Shown here piece after piece: positions 5,078-11,822 of a stretch of 24,807 nucleotides of DNA. Positions within the stretch are counted from its first letter, which is position 1. Each line of letters opens with the position of its first letter. The stretch covers positions 1 to 24,807 of IMG/VR virus record IMGVR_UViG_3300035698_005274; one strand, written 5' to 3'. Source of the stretch: a virus. Made by a program: the position numbers and the translations under genes. Under the pieces are notes generated by a model, which was not told where the DNA came from, ran no database searches, and worked only from the letters and a program-made list of their open reading frames with translations.

Positions 5078-6160
5078 TTATAATATTAACTCACATGAAG
5101 GACCAGAACAAGCTACAAGCTGACTGCTAGTTGTAGTATCTGATTTTTCATATTCTGATAACTTATCCCAGTTTATATTAGGAAAAGATTTTATTTGTAT
5201 ATTATATTCTTCTTCTGTGATTTCTTCTAATGGAGCATTGTCATATATATGATCTTCTTTAGGAAAAAATGATAATCCACCAACTAAATCTCAGTTTGCT
5301 CATATCCAATCAGCAACTTGGAAAAACTCATCATCTGTATAATATATAGTTTGTGAAGGGTTTCCATCACACCAAAATTCTTTATATATTTTTCATAAAT
5401 TAAGTTGTGATAATGCATCCATATCATTTTGTATAACTGAATGTTCAGGTGATTTCATATAAAATGAAAATATAACTTTATCAACTTCATCTACATATGG
5501 AAGACCTTCGTTTATTAATAAAAGTGTCAATGGGTCTGTTTTAGCTTGTCTTACACGTCTAATAAAATATTTTGAATATCTTGGATGTATACCAGACGAA
5601 GTTCCTGTTAAAATGGAAACTGTGCCGCTAGGTTTTATTAAAGTTGTTTGTCCAGCTTCTTTTATACCAAGTAATTTAGCATATTTTTTATTAATTGCTT
5701 TTGCATATGCTCTTAAATGATCTAATATACTTTCAAGATTAATAAATTTTTCTTTACCAGAAAATTTATGAAATTCATCTTTATTGGCTGTATTAGAAAA
5801 AATCTTATTATCCATTATACCTGTTAATGATACACCAAGTAAAGCTTCATCTTCTGCATTATTTTGTCATACTTTTCTAAGGTATCTAAAATTTGTTAAT
5901 GTAGCTTGAAATGTACCTATAATTACAGCCATTTCTATTTTATCTTCAATACTTTTAAGAGTATCGTCAGGTCGTATCATTACCTCTGTCAGATTACATA
6001 AACCACCTGTATCTCTAAGTATAGCTTCACCACAATTGTGAACTAACATATTATTAGCAAAGAAGTTGTGGTTGCTCTCTGTTGTTATGTCATACACATC
6101 TTGGTTCTCTTCAACTCATATTCGTTTAACTCTGCTTTTGATAACTTTACACTCTTCCAT
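5078..6160 (-). CDS. nrdJ: Class II ribonucleotide reductase, C-terminal half fused to C-intein
   Basis: The product has 360 residues with TGA as Trp. Residues 1-42 are a C-intein ending NHNFFANNMLVHN. Residue 43 is Cys, followed by GEAILRDTGGLCNLTEV; by family comparison this Cys is the thiyl-radical cysteine of adenosylcobalamin-dependent ribonucleoside triphosphate reductase. Further on come ALLGVSLTGIMD, KPSGTVSILTGTSSGIHPRY and a tail with ACSGPSC, the usual paired cysteines that reduce the active site. Five TGA codons are in frame. One directly precedes Q-N-N-A-E-D-E-A-L-L-G-V, where the family has Trp. The start ATG (6158-6160) has a strong SD, AAGGGAG, eight bases upstream, which supports an independent gene. 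Activity requires trans-splicing to the product of 6229-7485. Confidence 0.88.
6035..6160 (-). other. C-terminal split intein (IntC), 42 residues
   Basis: The sequence MEECKVIKSRVKRIW then VEENQDVYDITTES then NHNFFANNMLVHN contains intein motifs F and G with the terminal His-Asn and a +1 Cys. Its length and its start with Met-Glu match known natural C-inteins. One TGA (Trp 15) is in frame. Confidence 0.85.
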
Positions 6161-6228
6161 TCACTTAACTCCCTTGTATATGTTTGTTCACTAAATGGTT
6201 CTATATCATCTATGACCATTATCTTATT

Positions 6229-6528
6229 TTATTGATAACATACAACTTCATCATTACATGTCAATTTTCCTGCTTCAATATACCCTCTATTTGATGTATA
6301 CACCTTGTGGTCTGGTGTTAATTTTAACATAGACCCATCTTCAAGTTCAATCTTTATAACTAACACCATTTCTCTTGTCTTACCAGCAAAGGTAATTTTT
6401 TCTTCTTCTATTCTACCACTGGCTGGGTTATATGTCAACACTTTATAATCATCTTTATCATTGTTCACAATATCATCAATCCTAATATCACCTTTGTCTG
6501 TCTTAACCAAAGTGTCTGCTGTTACACA
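6229..6528 (-). other. N-terminal split intein (IntN), 99 residues
   Basis: It starts with Cys1 (CVTADTLVKTDKGD, motif A) and contains LTPDHKVYT (motif B with T-x-x-H), then RGYIEAGKL and ends DEVVCYQ-TAA. That end point is close to where natural split N-inteins of phage reductases end. There is no homing endonuclease domain and no TGA codon. Confidence 0.87.
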
Positions 6529-7485
6529 TGGATTAAGTAAATAAGATCCGTCATGTTCTCTACCACAAAAATCAGCTTTTTTTCTTAATGATTCTTGATT
6601 AACAATTCCTCTTTCACCTGATTTACTTTTATGTAATGATCTTCATTCTTTAGAAAATGAATCAAGATCTGGTTTTTCAGTATACATAACACTATTATTT
6701 GCTAATGCTCTTTGTCCTGCTGATTGTCACCATTGACCTGTTTTAGCTCTTCTCATTCTATCATCTGTTAAATTAGAAAAGGATATACCAGCCGAGCGTC
6801 TTACTCCCCCAACTACAACTGTATCAAGTATATAACAAACAATATCATGACATTCCACAGAATTAAGTTTTCTACCTTTTGCCCCTGTTATAATTCTAAC
6901 CACATTTTTAAATAACCTGTTTAATGGTTCAGGTCCACTAGCTCTTCCACCAAAAGTTTTCAGTCTTGAACCAGCAGGTCTTATTTTATCCATATTTCAT
7001 TTAGGAATAGTTCCTTGATACAATAAAGATATAATTTCTTTTAATGAAGATGATCAACCTATTTTTGAATCTCGTACAACAATAGTTGAATCAGACTCAA
7101 AAAATTCTTCTGCTACTTCTGGTAATTTGTTAATGTATTGTCTTTCAACTGAGAATCCTGTACCACATCCGTTCAAAGCAAGAAAAAATATCTCATCAAA
7201 ACATCTTATGTGAGTTATTGATATTGCTGAACAATTATATCCTGCTATTTCATCTCTTGTTAATGCTTTTCCTGCAGTCATTAAAGCTCTCATTGAAGGC
7301 ATTGTTTTCATACTAACAATATTATCATACATCTTATTAAATACGCTATTATATGTATCTGGAAATCTATCTCTTCAAAAGTCTACATATCTTTGACAGG
7401 TTTCTTCTCACGTTTCTCTTCTATTTTTTTCTGGCAATCATCTTGCATATTTTGATGTAGCTATATAACGTTGAATTGAATCCAT
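6229..7485 (-). CDS. nrdJ: Class II ribonucleotide reductase, N-terminal half fused to N-intein
   Basis: The product has 418 residues with TGA as Trp. The extein (residues 1-319) shows YARWLPEKNRRETWEE, MPSMRALMTAG, AGYNCSA, CGTGFSVERQYINKLPEV, IGWSSSLKEIISLLYQG and RPAGSRLKTFGGRASGPEPL. All are typical of the monomeric B12-dependent triphosphate reductase that makes dNTPs. Seven TGA codons are in frame, several at conserved Trp positions. The extein ends Y-L-L-N-P, just before the catalytic Cys, and runs into a 99-residue N-intein that stops at TAA (6229-6231). The spliced enzyme would be about 637 residues, somewhat shorter than well-known members. The gene starts three bases after the gene at 7489 with SD AAAGGAC. 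Confidence 0.9.
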
Positions 7486-7488
7486 ATA

Positions 7489-7944
7489 TTACTCGTCCTT
7501 TGTATAATGTTGCTCTGCAATGTCTTGGTGTCTCTGTTGCCATTGGGTATCTTCTTTATTTCTTTCAATCTCATCATAAAAGGTTTCAACTTCTGCACCT
7601 CTTAATGTATATGGATTGTCTTTCTCCATATCAACATCAGCAAATTCAAGAGCATGACTTATAATTAAGTTTTTATCCCTATCATCAAACTGGTAATATA
7701 CTTCAACATCAAAAAATAAGATGTAGTCAACATCATTTCCATTGATTGTCTTGAATATATGTTTAATTAAGGAGTTTGGCTTGGATAAGGTTGCTAATTG
7801 ATATTTACCTTTTGACATTTTCTTCTTATTAAGAAAAATTGGTTCTATGATGCTACCAGTAAGGTTTTTAAAATCTTTTTCAATAATAGTATCAATTAAT
7901 TTTCTTATATCATCATCTGTTACTTGAGAATATGTTTCACTCAT
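7489..7944 (-). CDS. Phage metallopeptidase-like protein with degenerate active site
   Basis: This 151-residue protein has the layout of the putative phage metallopeptidase family: KYQLATLSKPNSLIKHIF, DVDYILFFDVEVYYQFDD, a helix LIISHALEF where family members carry H-E-L-x-H, then LRGAEVETFYDEIERN. The two metal-binding His and the Glu of HExxH are not all present (SHALEF), so it is probably not a peptidase. It lies between the HTH gene and nrdJ with gaps of three bases on each side, so all are co-translated. Assignment rests on the overall pattern and is moderate. Confidence 0.5.
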   Translation of the reverse strand: MSETYSQVTDDDIRKLIDTIIEKDFKNLTGSIIEPIFLNKKKMSKGKYQLATLSKPNSLIKHIFKTINGNDVDYILFFDVEVYYQFDDRDKNLIISHALEFADVDMEKDNPYTLRGAEVETFYDEIERNKEDTQWQQRHQDIAEQHYTKDE

Positions 7945-7947
7945 ATA

Positions 7948-8202
7948 TTATACTGTTCCTTTCATTCTTTCTTTATTTATTTGTTTTTTATCTTCAACTG
8001 ATAGATTATTAAAAAAATATCCAACATCTTTCATATCTTGATAAATGTTTAATCCAACCAACATCATCTCATATGTTTCGATATATGACAATTTATATTT
8101 TTTCTTAGCATTTTTAAACAGTTTCTTTATAGCTCTTGATGCAGTTTGCGCAGTATTTTGTCTTGAAGTTCCAAGCACAACACTTATTTCAGTGAGATTC
8201 AT
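7948..8202 (-). CDS. Small HTH protein resembling sigma factor region 4
   Basis: With the start at ATG 8200-8202, chosen for its SD AAAGGATACTGAC, the protein has 84 residues. The N-terminus (LTEISVVLGTSRQNTAQ, then ASRAIKKLFK) matches the pattern of sigma70 region 4.2, where L-x-E-I-x-x-x-L-G-V-S-R-x-R-V-x-Q is followed by x-x-A-L-x-K-L. The rest is helical and basic. An upstream ATG would add 16 residues but overlaps the terminator hairpin at 8228-8260. It may recruit RNA polymerase or recognise the -35 element; that is inference. Confidence 0.55.
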   Translation of the reverse strand: MNLTEISVVLGTSRQNTAQTASRAIKKLFKNAKKKYKLSYIETYEMMLVGLNIYQDMKDVGYFFNNLSVEDKKQINKERMKGTV

Positions 8203-8227
8203 GTCAGTATCCTTTCTTTTACAGGCA

Positions 8228-8260
8228 AATATAGCCCATGAGTCAAACATGGGCTATATT
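8228..8260 (-). terminator. 13-bp hairpin after the HU gene
   Basis: AATATAGCCCATG and its perfect complement flank a 7-nt loop just after the HU stop codon. The T-tract is weak (ATTTG), so it may terminate only partly and let RNA polymerase continue into the HTH-nrdJ operon, or protect the 3' end. Confidence 0.6.
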
Positions 8261-8271
8261 AATGTTAATTT

Positions 8272-8547
8272 CTACTCTAAGATATTACCTTTAAGAACTG
8301 ATGATGCTTTGAATTTTGGAACTCTTTTTGCTTCGACATCCATTGGATCGCCTGTTTGAGGATTGCGATAAGTTCTTGCAGCATTAATCTTTGTACTGAA
8401 TTTACCAAACTTTGGAATTGACACGTCATCACCTGCAACCATTACTTCTTCAATTGTATTAAATACAGTTTTAAGAATATCATTTGCTTTTACCTGTGAT
8501 GTTTCCATTTTTTCTGCTAACATTTTAACTAAATCTTGTTTCTTCAT
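8272..8547 (-). CDS. HU/IHF-family DNA-binding protein
   Basis: This 91-residue protein begins MKKQDLVKMLAEKMETSQVK, contains D-D-V-S-I-P-K-F-G-K-F and R-N-P-Q-T-G-D-P-M-D, and ends in a helix. These are the dimerisation helices, the beta saddle and the R-N-P-x-T-G arm tip of HU proteins, at normal length. It should bend or compact phage DNA. SD AAGGAG precedes the ATG, and a consensus promoter lies 66 bp upstream, leaving a leader with a short TTGAG/CTCAA hairpin. It has no Trp codon. Confidence 0.93.
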   Translation of the reverse strand: MKKQDLVKMLAEKMETSQVKANDILKTVFNTIEEVMVAGDDVSIPKFGKFSTKINAARTYRNPQTGDPMDVEAKRVPKFKASSVLKGNILE

Positions 8548-8612
8548 TTTTAAACTCCTTGTTTAATTTGTTGTTTAATTTCTTTTTGAGATTATTCTCA
8601 ATAGTTATACTT

Positions 8613-8641
8613 ATAATAAACCTTTTTAATCCGTTTGTCAA
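8613..8641 (-). promoter_or_regulatory. Promoter for the HU gene
   Basis: TTGACA, 17 bp, TATTAT, directly downstream of tRNA-Trp in the reading direction. Confidence 0.85.
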
Positions 8642-8661
8642 CTACTTTTATTTCTTTTTTT

Positions 8662-8735
8662 TGGCAGGCTATATAGGAATCGAACCCATGTCTGCTGGGT
8701 TGGAACCAGCCATTCTACCACTAAAATAATAACCT
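8662..8735 (-). tRNA. tRNA-Trp (anticodon CCA)
   Basis: Acceptor AGGTTAT pairs with ATAGCCT, anticodon stem GCTGG/CCAGC surrounds loop TTCCAAC, G73 (a Trp identity base) and CCA are encoded. Anticodon CCA reads UGG; it is not expected to read UGA well without help. It follows the small Cys-rich gene by six bases. Confidence 0.9.
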
Positions 8736-8741
8736 TTAATT

Positions 8742-8870
8742 TTATTTCTTTACAAATGCTTTGCAAATTGCATGTTTTCTTCCAACATACTCATTATGTT
8801 CTTTGCAAAATGAAGGATTATTTTTATGTTTCTTACAATCCTGACAAGTATTTTTCTTAGGTTTTAACAT
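8742..8870 (-). CDS. Small Cys/His-rich protein, possible zinc finger
   Basis: This 42-residue basic protein carries C-Q-D-C, then F-C-K-E-H and a final C-K (MLKPKKNTCQDCKK at the start), enough Cys and His to bind zinc. Its ATG overlaps the end of the previous gene by seven bases, with SD AGGAGAG. It lies directly before tRNA-Trp. Function unknown. Confidence 0.65.
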   Translation of the reverse strand: MLKPKKNTCQDCKKHKNNPSFCKEHNEYVGRKHAICKAFVKK

Positions 8871-9175
8871 GGCTCTCCTACTCCTATATTTAATTCTACT
8901 TCATTATCATTAGCAAATAATGAAGTTTTATTTAAAAATTCTTCAAAGTCTTGGTCTTTAATGTCATAAAATTCAATATCTACTTTATATCTTGGTTCAT
9001 CCAAAAGATTATAGAAGGTTCTTTCTTTTGCAAACTCAGATGGTGTTTTTCCAATTGTATATCTTCCAACTATTGGATTTGGTGCACTACCTTCCCATGT
9101 ATGAATCGCGCCTTCTTTTATAATTTCATCATTCTTTACTTCTTTATAATCCTTACATCCAAATTTAATATACAT
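8864..9175 (-). CDS. Protein of unknown function downstream of family A RNA copy 2
   Basis: The chosen start ATG 9173-9175 has SD CAAGGATA; the protein then has 103 residues, beginning MYIKFGCKDYKEVKNDEIIK. It contains an H-T-W-E-G-S-A-P-N-P-I-V-G-R-Y-T-I-G segment and an acidic C-terminus ending GEPC. Longer forms would begin inside the structured RNA. The family A RNA and its U-run end 15-20 bases before this gene, so expression may depend on read-through of that RNA. I recognise no family. Confidence 0.65.
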   Translation of the reverse strand: MYIKFGCKDYKEVKNDEIIKEGAIHTWEGSAPNPIVGRYTIGKTPSEFAKERTFYNLLDEPRYKVDIEFYDIKDQDFEEFLNKTSLFANDNEVELNIGVGEPC

Positions 9176-9190
9176 TTTAAATATCCTTGT

Positions 9191-9347
9191 GTAAAAAGTG
9201 TGTTTGTTTTGCAAGATCTGTATTTACGGCTTTCGTCCCTATGCTGGCAGCCACTTTTATCGGGGGGTCGAACCCTGCCGACAATTAGTCTTAGACCGGC
9301 TATCCGGTTACTTTCTTCATCTCTTTCGAGGTAGTACAAACACACTT
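9191..9347 (-). ncRNA. Structured RNA, family A copy 2
   Basis: A perfect 12-bp helix (AAGTGTGTTTGT at 9196-9207, complement at 9336-9347) closes the domain. Inside, in the same order as at 1136-1290, are a CUC-GAAA-GAG hairpin, GAAGAAAGUAACC, a strong ACCGG/CCGGU hairpin, UCUAAGACUAAUU, a long UUGUCGG/CCGAUAA hairpin, GGCU/AGCC and ACAGAUCUUGCAA. Helices are kept while their sequences differ (ACC/GGU versus ACCGG/CCGGU; CUGAU/AUCAG versus UUGUCGG/CCGAUAA), which is compensatory change. Five U follow the closing helix, and a consensus promoter precedes it. Local GC content is higher than in the surroundings. Confidence 0.75.
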
Positions 9348-9360
9348 AAATTATGTAACT

Positions 9361-9389
9361 AATATATACCCTATTTAATATAATGTCAA
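9361..9389 (-). promoter_or_regulatory. Promoter for family A RNA copy 2
   Basis: TTGACA, 17 bp, TATATT; predicted start about seven bases before the closing helix of the RNA. Confidence 0.82.
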
Positions 9390-9408
9390 CAACTAAATTA
9401 ATTATCTT

Positions 9409-9801
9409 TTAAATATTAAAATGTTCATAAACATCTTCTGCATATAATCCATTATTATCAGCTTTTAACATTCTTAAAGATTCAGATATTCTATTCCTAT
9501 CCTTCTCAGATGTAACCCTTTTAATTTGGGTGCTGTACAAACCCGGTGATGTAAATGCAGTTCCATCAACTGTACTAAACATGAAATTTTCAATTTTACC
9601 TTTTAAAGAAAATAAGAAATCAATTTTTTTAAGTGACAAAATAACATATTTTTTAGTTATTCTAACATTAATACTATTATCATTAAATCTTTTTAAACAT
9701 CTTTTACAGGTTACAAGTTTCTTATCGTCAGTAGATTTAAATGTTTTAGCTTTAGTACCACACAAAATCTCTTCATCTTTCATATAATGTATTACTGTCA
9801 T
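9409..9801 (-). CDS. Zinc-ribbon-like protein of unknown function
   Basis: This 130-residue protein starts MTVIHYMKDEEILCGTKAKT. An early H and C-G, followed by T-C-K-R-C-L-K-R-F near residue 32, form a possible zinc site as in many short phage zinc-ribbon proteins. The middle is rich in beta-type residues and the C-terminal part (RNRISESLRMLKADN) is helical. SD AAGGAAC lies eight bases before the ATG. It is the second gene of the operon from 10180-10208. Confidence 0.65.
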   Translation of the reverse strand: MTVIHYMKDEEILCGTKAKTFKSTDDKKLVTCKRCLKRFNDNSINVRITKKYVILSLKKIDFLFSLKGKIENFMFSTVDGTAFTSPGLYSTQIKRVTSEKDRNRISESLRMLKADNNGLYAEDVYEHFNI

Positions 9802-9828
9802 ATTAAATGTTCCTTTTTAATTTATTGA

Positions 9829-10146
9829 TTATCTTAAATTTGCTGGACCATATGGTGTAATTGAATTTAATCCATTAAATTCATCAAAAATATTTCCTCT
9901 TGATATTTTTGAAGGTGCTTTATATGAAGCAGCTTTTAATACATTACCATTTGTCATATCAATAAAAGCCCAAACACTAGTTTCTGTAAGTATTTTGATA
10001 TATCTTCTACCTTTTTTAACAGTTAGAATATTATTGTATATATCTAAAATCCTCTGGCTACCTTTTGCTCTATCTGTAGCATAATCTGTAATTATTTTTT
10101 GTGATCCTTTTAACCATGATTTGAATTTTGCTTCAAAATTTTTCAT
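9829..10146 (-). CDS. Conserved phage protein ending YGPANLR
   Basis: This 105-residue protein begins MKNFEAKFKSWLKGSQKI. It contains GRRYIKILTETSVWAFIDMTNG, K-A-A-S-Y-K-A-P-S-K-I-S-R-G-N-I-F-D-E and ends P-Y-G-P-A-N-L-R. This pattern (beta hairpin, then an A-x-K-x-x-R-G-N-I-F-D box, then YGP-x-LR) is recurrent in phage proteins of unknown function. SD AAGGAG and a promoter 34 bp upstream support the start. Confidence 0.78.
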   Translation of the reverse strand: MKNFEAKFKSWLKGSQKIITDYATDRAKGSQRILDIYNNILTVKKGRRYIKILTETSVWAFIDMTNGNVLKAASYKAPSKISRGNIFDEFNGLNSITPYGPANLR

Positions 10147-10179
10147 ATTATGTCTCCTTGTCTAATTGATTATGTAAAG

Positions 10180-10208
10180 ATTATACATGAATTAAATATG
10201 AATGTAAA
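10180..10208 (-). promoter_or_regulatory. Promoter of the 9829/9409 operon
   Basis: TTTACA, 17 bp, TATAAT, then a leader CATAATCAATTAGACAAGG like those of other promoters here. Confidence 0.8.
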
Positions 10209-10249
10209 GAATTATTTTAAATAAAATGACATTTCTTACTGGTGGAGAT

Positions 10250-10294
10250 AAAAATAATATTTTGTTCTCTAGATGGGAACAAAATATTATTTTT
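10250..10294. terminator. 18-bp perfect hairpin, bidirectional terminator
   Basis: AAAAATAATATTTTGTTC and its exact complement flank a 9-nt loop. T-runs lie on both sides. It ends the tRNA-Asp transcript on the minus strand. Confidence 0.85.
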
Positions 10295-10367
10295 TTGTAA
10301 TGATAGGTATACCCATCACTATACTTGACTATTAAATGGGAGTGCGTATGTCTCATTTAATTTTGTG

Positions 10368-10441
10368 CGAAGATGAAGGGGATCGAACCCTCTACCTCTA
10401 GGTTGACAACCTAGCGCTCTAACCTGATGAGCTACATCTCC
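10368..10441 (-). tRNA. tRNA-Asp (anticodon GTC)
   Basis: Acceptor GGAGATG pairs with CATCTTC, anticodon stem CTAGG/CCTAG around TTGTCAA, T-arm, and G73 as expected for Asp. CCA is not encoded (CAC follows G73). Confidence 0.9.
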
Positions 10442-10446
10442 AAATT

Positions 10447-10595
10447 TGTGTGCCGCTTCAGGGAGTTGAACCCTATGATCCGTCGATCTAAAACAGTATA
10501 AAAAATTACCCTTATAGGAACCTAAACTAATTACCACTAGTAAATAAATCTACATTTAGTTAATTTATGCTGTTAAAGTACCACCACTTGCGACA
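10447..10595 (-). ncRNA. tRNA-like RNA, family B copy 2 (about 145 nt)
   Basis: On the minus strand GTCGC near the 5' end pairs with GCGGC at the 3' end, and a T-arm TAGGG-TTCAACT-CCCTG directly precedes the 3' strand. About 100 nt replace the D and anticodon arms. They include AACTAA/TTAGTT, AACAG/CTGTT and a GATC-GACG-GATC hairpin just before the T-arm, where copy 1 also has a hairpin. Both copies share a G-G-T-G-G-T motif shortly after the acceptor strand. The 5' end is four to five bases after the stop of the gene at 10600 and the 3' end is a few bases from tRNA-Asp. The 3' end lacks CCA. Confidence 0.5.
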
Positions 10596-10599
10596 TATT

Positions 10600-10770
10600 C
10601 TAATATTTTGTTCTACAATCGTAATTGGTCCAAGACCCATCCGATTCTTTTCTGTAATAATTATATGTATGACCTCTTTTTCTTACTATCAATCCTTGTT
10701 CTAATTGATAAACAGAGGAAACAATACCTTTCATACTGACCATTTCTTTATGTGTGTATTGTCCTATCAT
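10600..10770 (-). CDS. Small protein of unknown function
   Basis: With the start at ATG 10768-10770 the protein has 56 residues (MIGQYTHKEMVSMKGIVSSV) and ends DGSWTNYDCRTKY with TAG. This start overlaps the TAA of the preceding gene (TAATG), provided TGA at 10785-10787 is read as Trp. Two further in-frame ATGs lie six and twelve bases... upstream-coupled starts at 10782 and 10788 are possible but would overlap the preceding gene more. The protein looks like a small beta-rich domain (QGLIVRKRGHTYNYYRK). It is the last gene before tRNA-like RNA copy 2. Confidence 0.6.
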   Translation of the reverse strand: MIGQYTHKEMVSMKGIVSSVYQLEQGLIVRKRGHTYNYYRKESDGSWTNYDCRTKY

Positions 10771-11033
10771 TATTCTTTCCATCCTCATTTATATTCTTTT
10801 AAAGTTTTAAAAAGATTAAATTTTCTTTCTTTTATTAAAAATGGGAACAAATAAGTATATGAAAAACATAACCAAATTACAGGAAATAAAAATGAACCAA
10901 TCAAGAATATTTCCCATTCTTTTTCACCATATTTATTAATTGGTATATCTTCTTCTACTCTATTAAGATGAAATATCAATAACATTGTTATTAAACTACC
11001 TAAAATCCAGTATAATACAACAGATTCAATCAT
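10770..11033 (-). CDS. Small membrane protein
   Basis: The protein has 87 residues with TGA as Trp (tail KWGWKE, TAA). Two hydrophobic segments are clear: residues 4-22 (SVVLYWILGSLITMLLIFH) and about 45-66 (FLIGSFLFPVIWLCFSYTYL). The charged loop between them reads NRVEEDIPINKYGEKEWE. ATG follows the stop of the gene at 11037 by three bases with SD AAAAAGGATAA. It is likely an inner-membrane protein; function unknown. Confidence 0.68.
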
Positions 11034-11036
11034 TAT

Positions 11037-11216
11037 TTATCCTTTTTGTGTGCAAAAACCTCTTTCAATAAGAGTTTGTGCTTGTCTACCAAACCATCCC
11101 TGTAATTTCCAACAAAGATCAGTATCTATGAGATACTGCCATGCTTCAATTAATTGATCTTCATTTTCAGCTTCTTCAACACCTTCTGCAATCATTACTG
11201 CCGTAAAATCATCCAT
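11037..11216 (-). CDS. Conserved small phage protein (LQGWFGR family)
   Basis: This 59-residue acidic protein runs from MDDFTAVMIAEGVEEAENED through AWQYLIDTDLCWKLQGWFGR to LIERGFCTQKG. The pattern A-W-Q-x-L-I-D-T-x-L-x-W-x-L-Q-G-W-F-G-R recurs in many phage genomes, always with unknown function. All four Trp are TGG. It follows a consensus promoter with SD AAGGAG and is the first gene of a three-gene operon. Confidence 0.78.
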   Translation of the reverse strand: MDDFTAVMIAEGVEEAENEDQLIEAWQYLIDTDLCWKLQGWFGRQAQTLIERGFCTQKG

Positions 11217-11244
11217 AATGTTCTCCTTATTTAATTATAGATAA

Positions 11245-11273
11245 AGTATATACCCTTTTAACAAGATTGTCAA
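11245..11273 (-). promoter_or_regulatory. Promoter of the 11037-10600 operon
   Basis: TTGACA, 17 bp, TATACT, then TATCTATAATTAAATAAGGAG. The -35 box begins two bases after the stop of the upstream gene. Confidence 0.85.
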
Positions 11274-11274
11274 G

Positions 11275-11613
11275 CTAATCCTCAGTTAATTTCATTAATT
11301 CATGATAACAATTTTCACATACTTCAACTTCTTTACCTGCAATCATGATATATTTTACATGAAAATCTTCTGATTGATTTGCCCCCTGATAAGCGTTCCA
11401 ATTAAAAGGAGATGCTTCATATCCATCATCATTACACATTTTACAATGAGAATAAGATGTATCATTTATAGCTACATGTATCAGATCATCAATATCTTCA
11501 TCTGAAATATATTTAGTACCTACATTATACCAAGTTATCATATAATTTACTAATTCTCTGTTTTTTAATTTTTTAAACATTTTATTAAATACATCTGTAA
11601 ATGTGTAATTCAT
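11275..11613 (-). CDS. Zinc-ribbon-like protein with two CxxC motifs
   Basis: This 112-residue protein begins MNYTFTDVFNKMFKKLKNRE. An N-terminal helical half is followed by H-C-K-M-C near residue 57 and V-C-E-N-C near residue 98. Four cysteines in two CxxC knuckles about 40 residues apart suggest a single zinc site. The intervening region contains G-Y-E-A-S-P-F-N-W-N. It shares a leader and operon with the gene at 11629 and has SD AAGGAG. Role unknown. Confidence 0.7.
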   Translation of the reverse strand: MNYTFTDVFNKMFKKLKNRELVNYMITWYNVGTKYISDEDIDDLIHVAINDTSYSHCKMCNDDGYEASPFNWNAYQGANQSEDFHVKYIMIAGKEVEVCENCYHELMKLTED

Positions 11614-11628
11614 AATAGTATCTCCTTG

Positions 11629-11787
11629 TTAAACTTTAATAGACACAACATCACGACCTTTGTTTTTCTCATACGCATCAATATAAATACTTCTTATAAT
11701 TGACGAGTATGAATTATCAACATTTATTTTAATTTTATAATCTTTTGGTAGTCTTTCAAGTCTTTCAATTAGATCTTTTACATTCAT
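11629..11787 (-). CDS. Small protein of unknown function
   Basis: This 52-residue protein, MNVKDLIERLERLPKDYKIK onward, has an N-terminal helix and then I-N-V-D, I-Y-I-D and V-S-I-K-V strands. The opening resembles small phage proteins that begin with a short K-D-L-I-x-x-L-x-x-L-P helix. It follows a perfect-consensus promoter with SD CAAGGGAG. Confidence 0.7.
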   Translation of the reverse strand: MNVKDLIERLERLPKDYKIKINVDNSYSSIIRSIYIDAYEKNKGRDVVSIKV

Positions 11788-11822
11788 AATAGTATCTCCC
11801 TTGTCTAATTAATTATAAAAGA

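Noticed and set aside
6097-6240. A 44-codon frame (MVIDDIEPFSEQTYTREL...) in the spacer between the two reductase genes, running into the C-intein in another frame
   Set aside because: It has no SD, and the other frame encodes the recognisable C-intein with an SD and ATG. It may be the trace of former linker sequence, but it is not a supported gene.
9136-9345. Open frame over the structured RNA at 9191-9347
   Set aside because: It lies within the conserved RNA, and copy 1 of the same RNA has no corresponding frame.
10208-10367. Open frame on the minus strand through the terminator downstream of tRNA-Asp (MRHTHSHLIVKY...)
   Set aside because: It runs straight through a perfect 18-bp terminator hairpin, has no SD and no sensible composition.
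10319-10537. Open frame across tRNA-Asp
   Set aside because: It is a chance frame covering a complete tRNA and part of a tRNA-like RNA.
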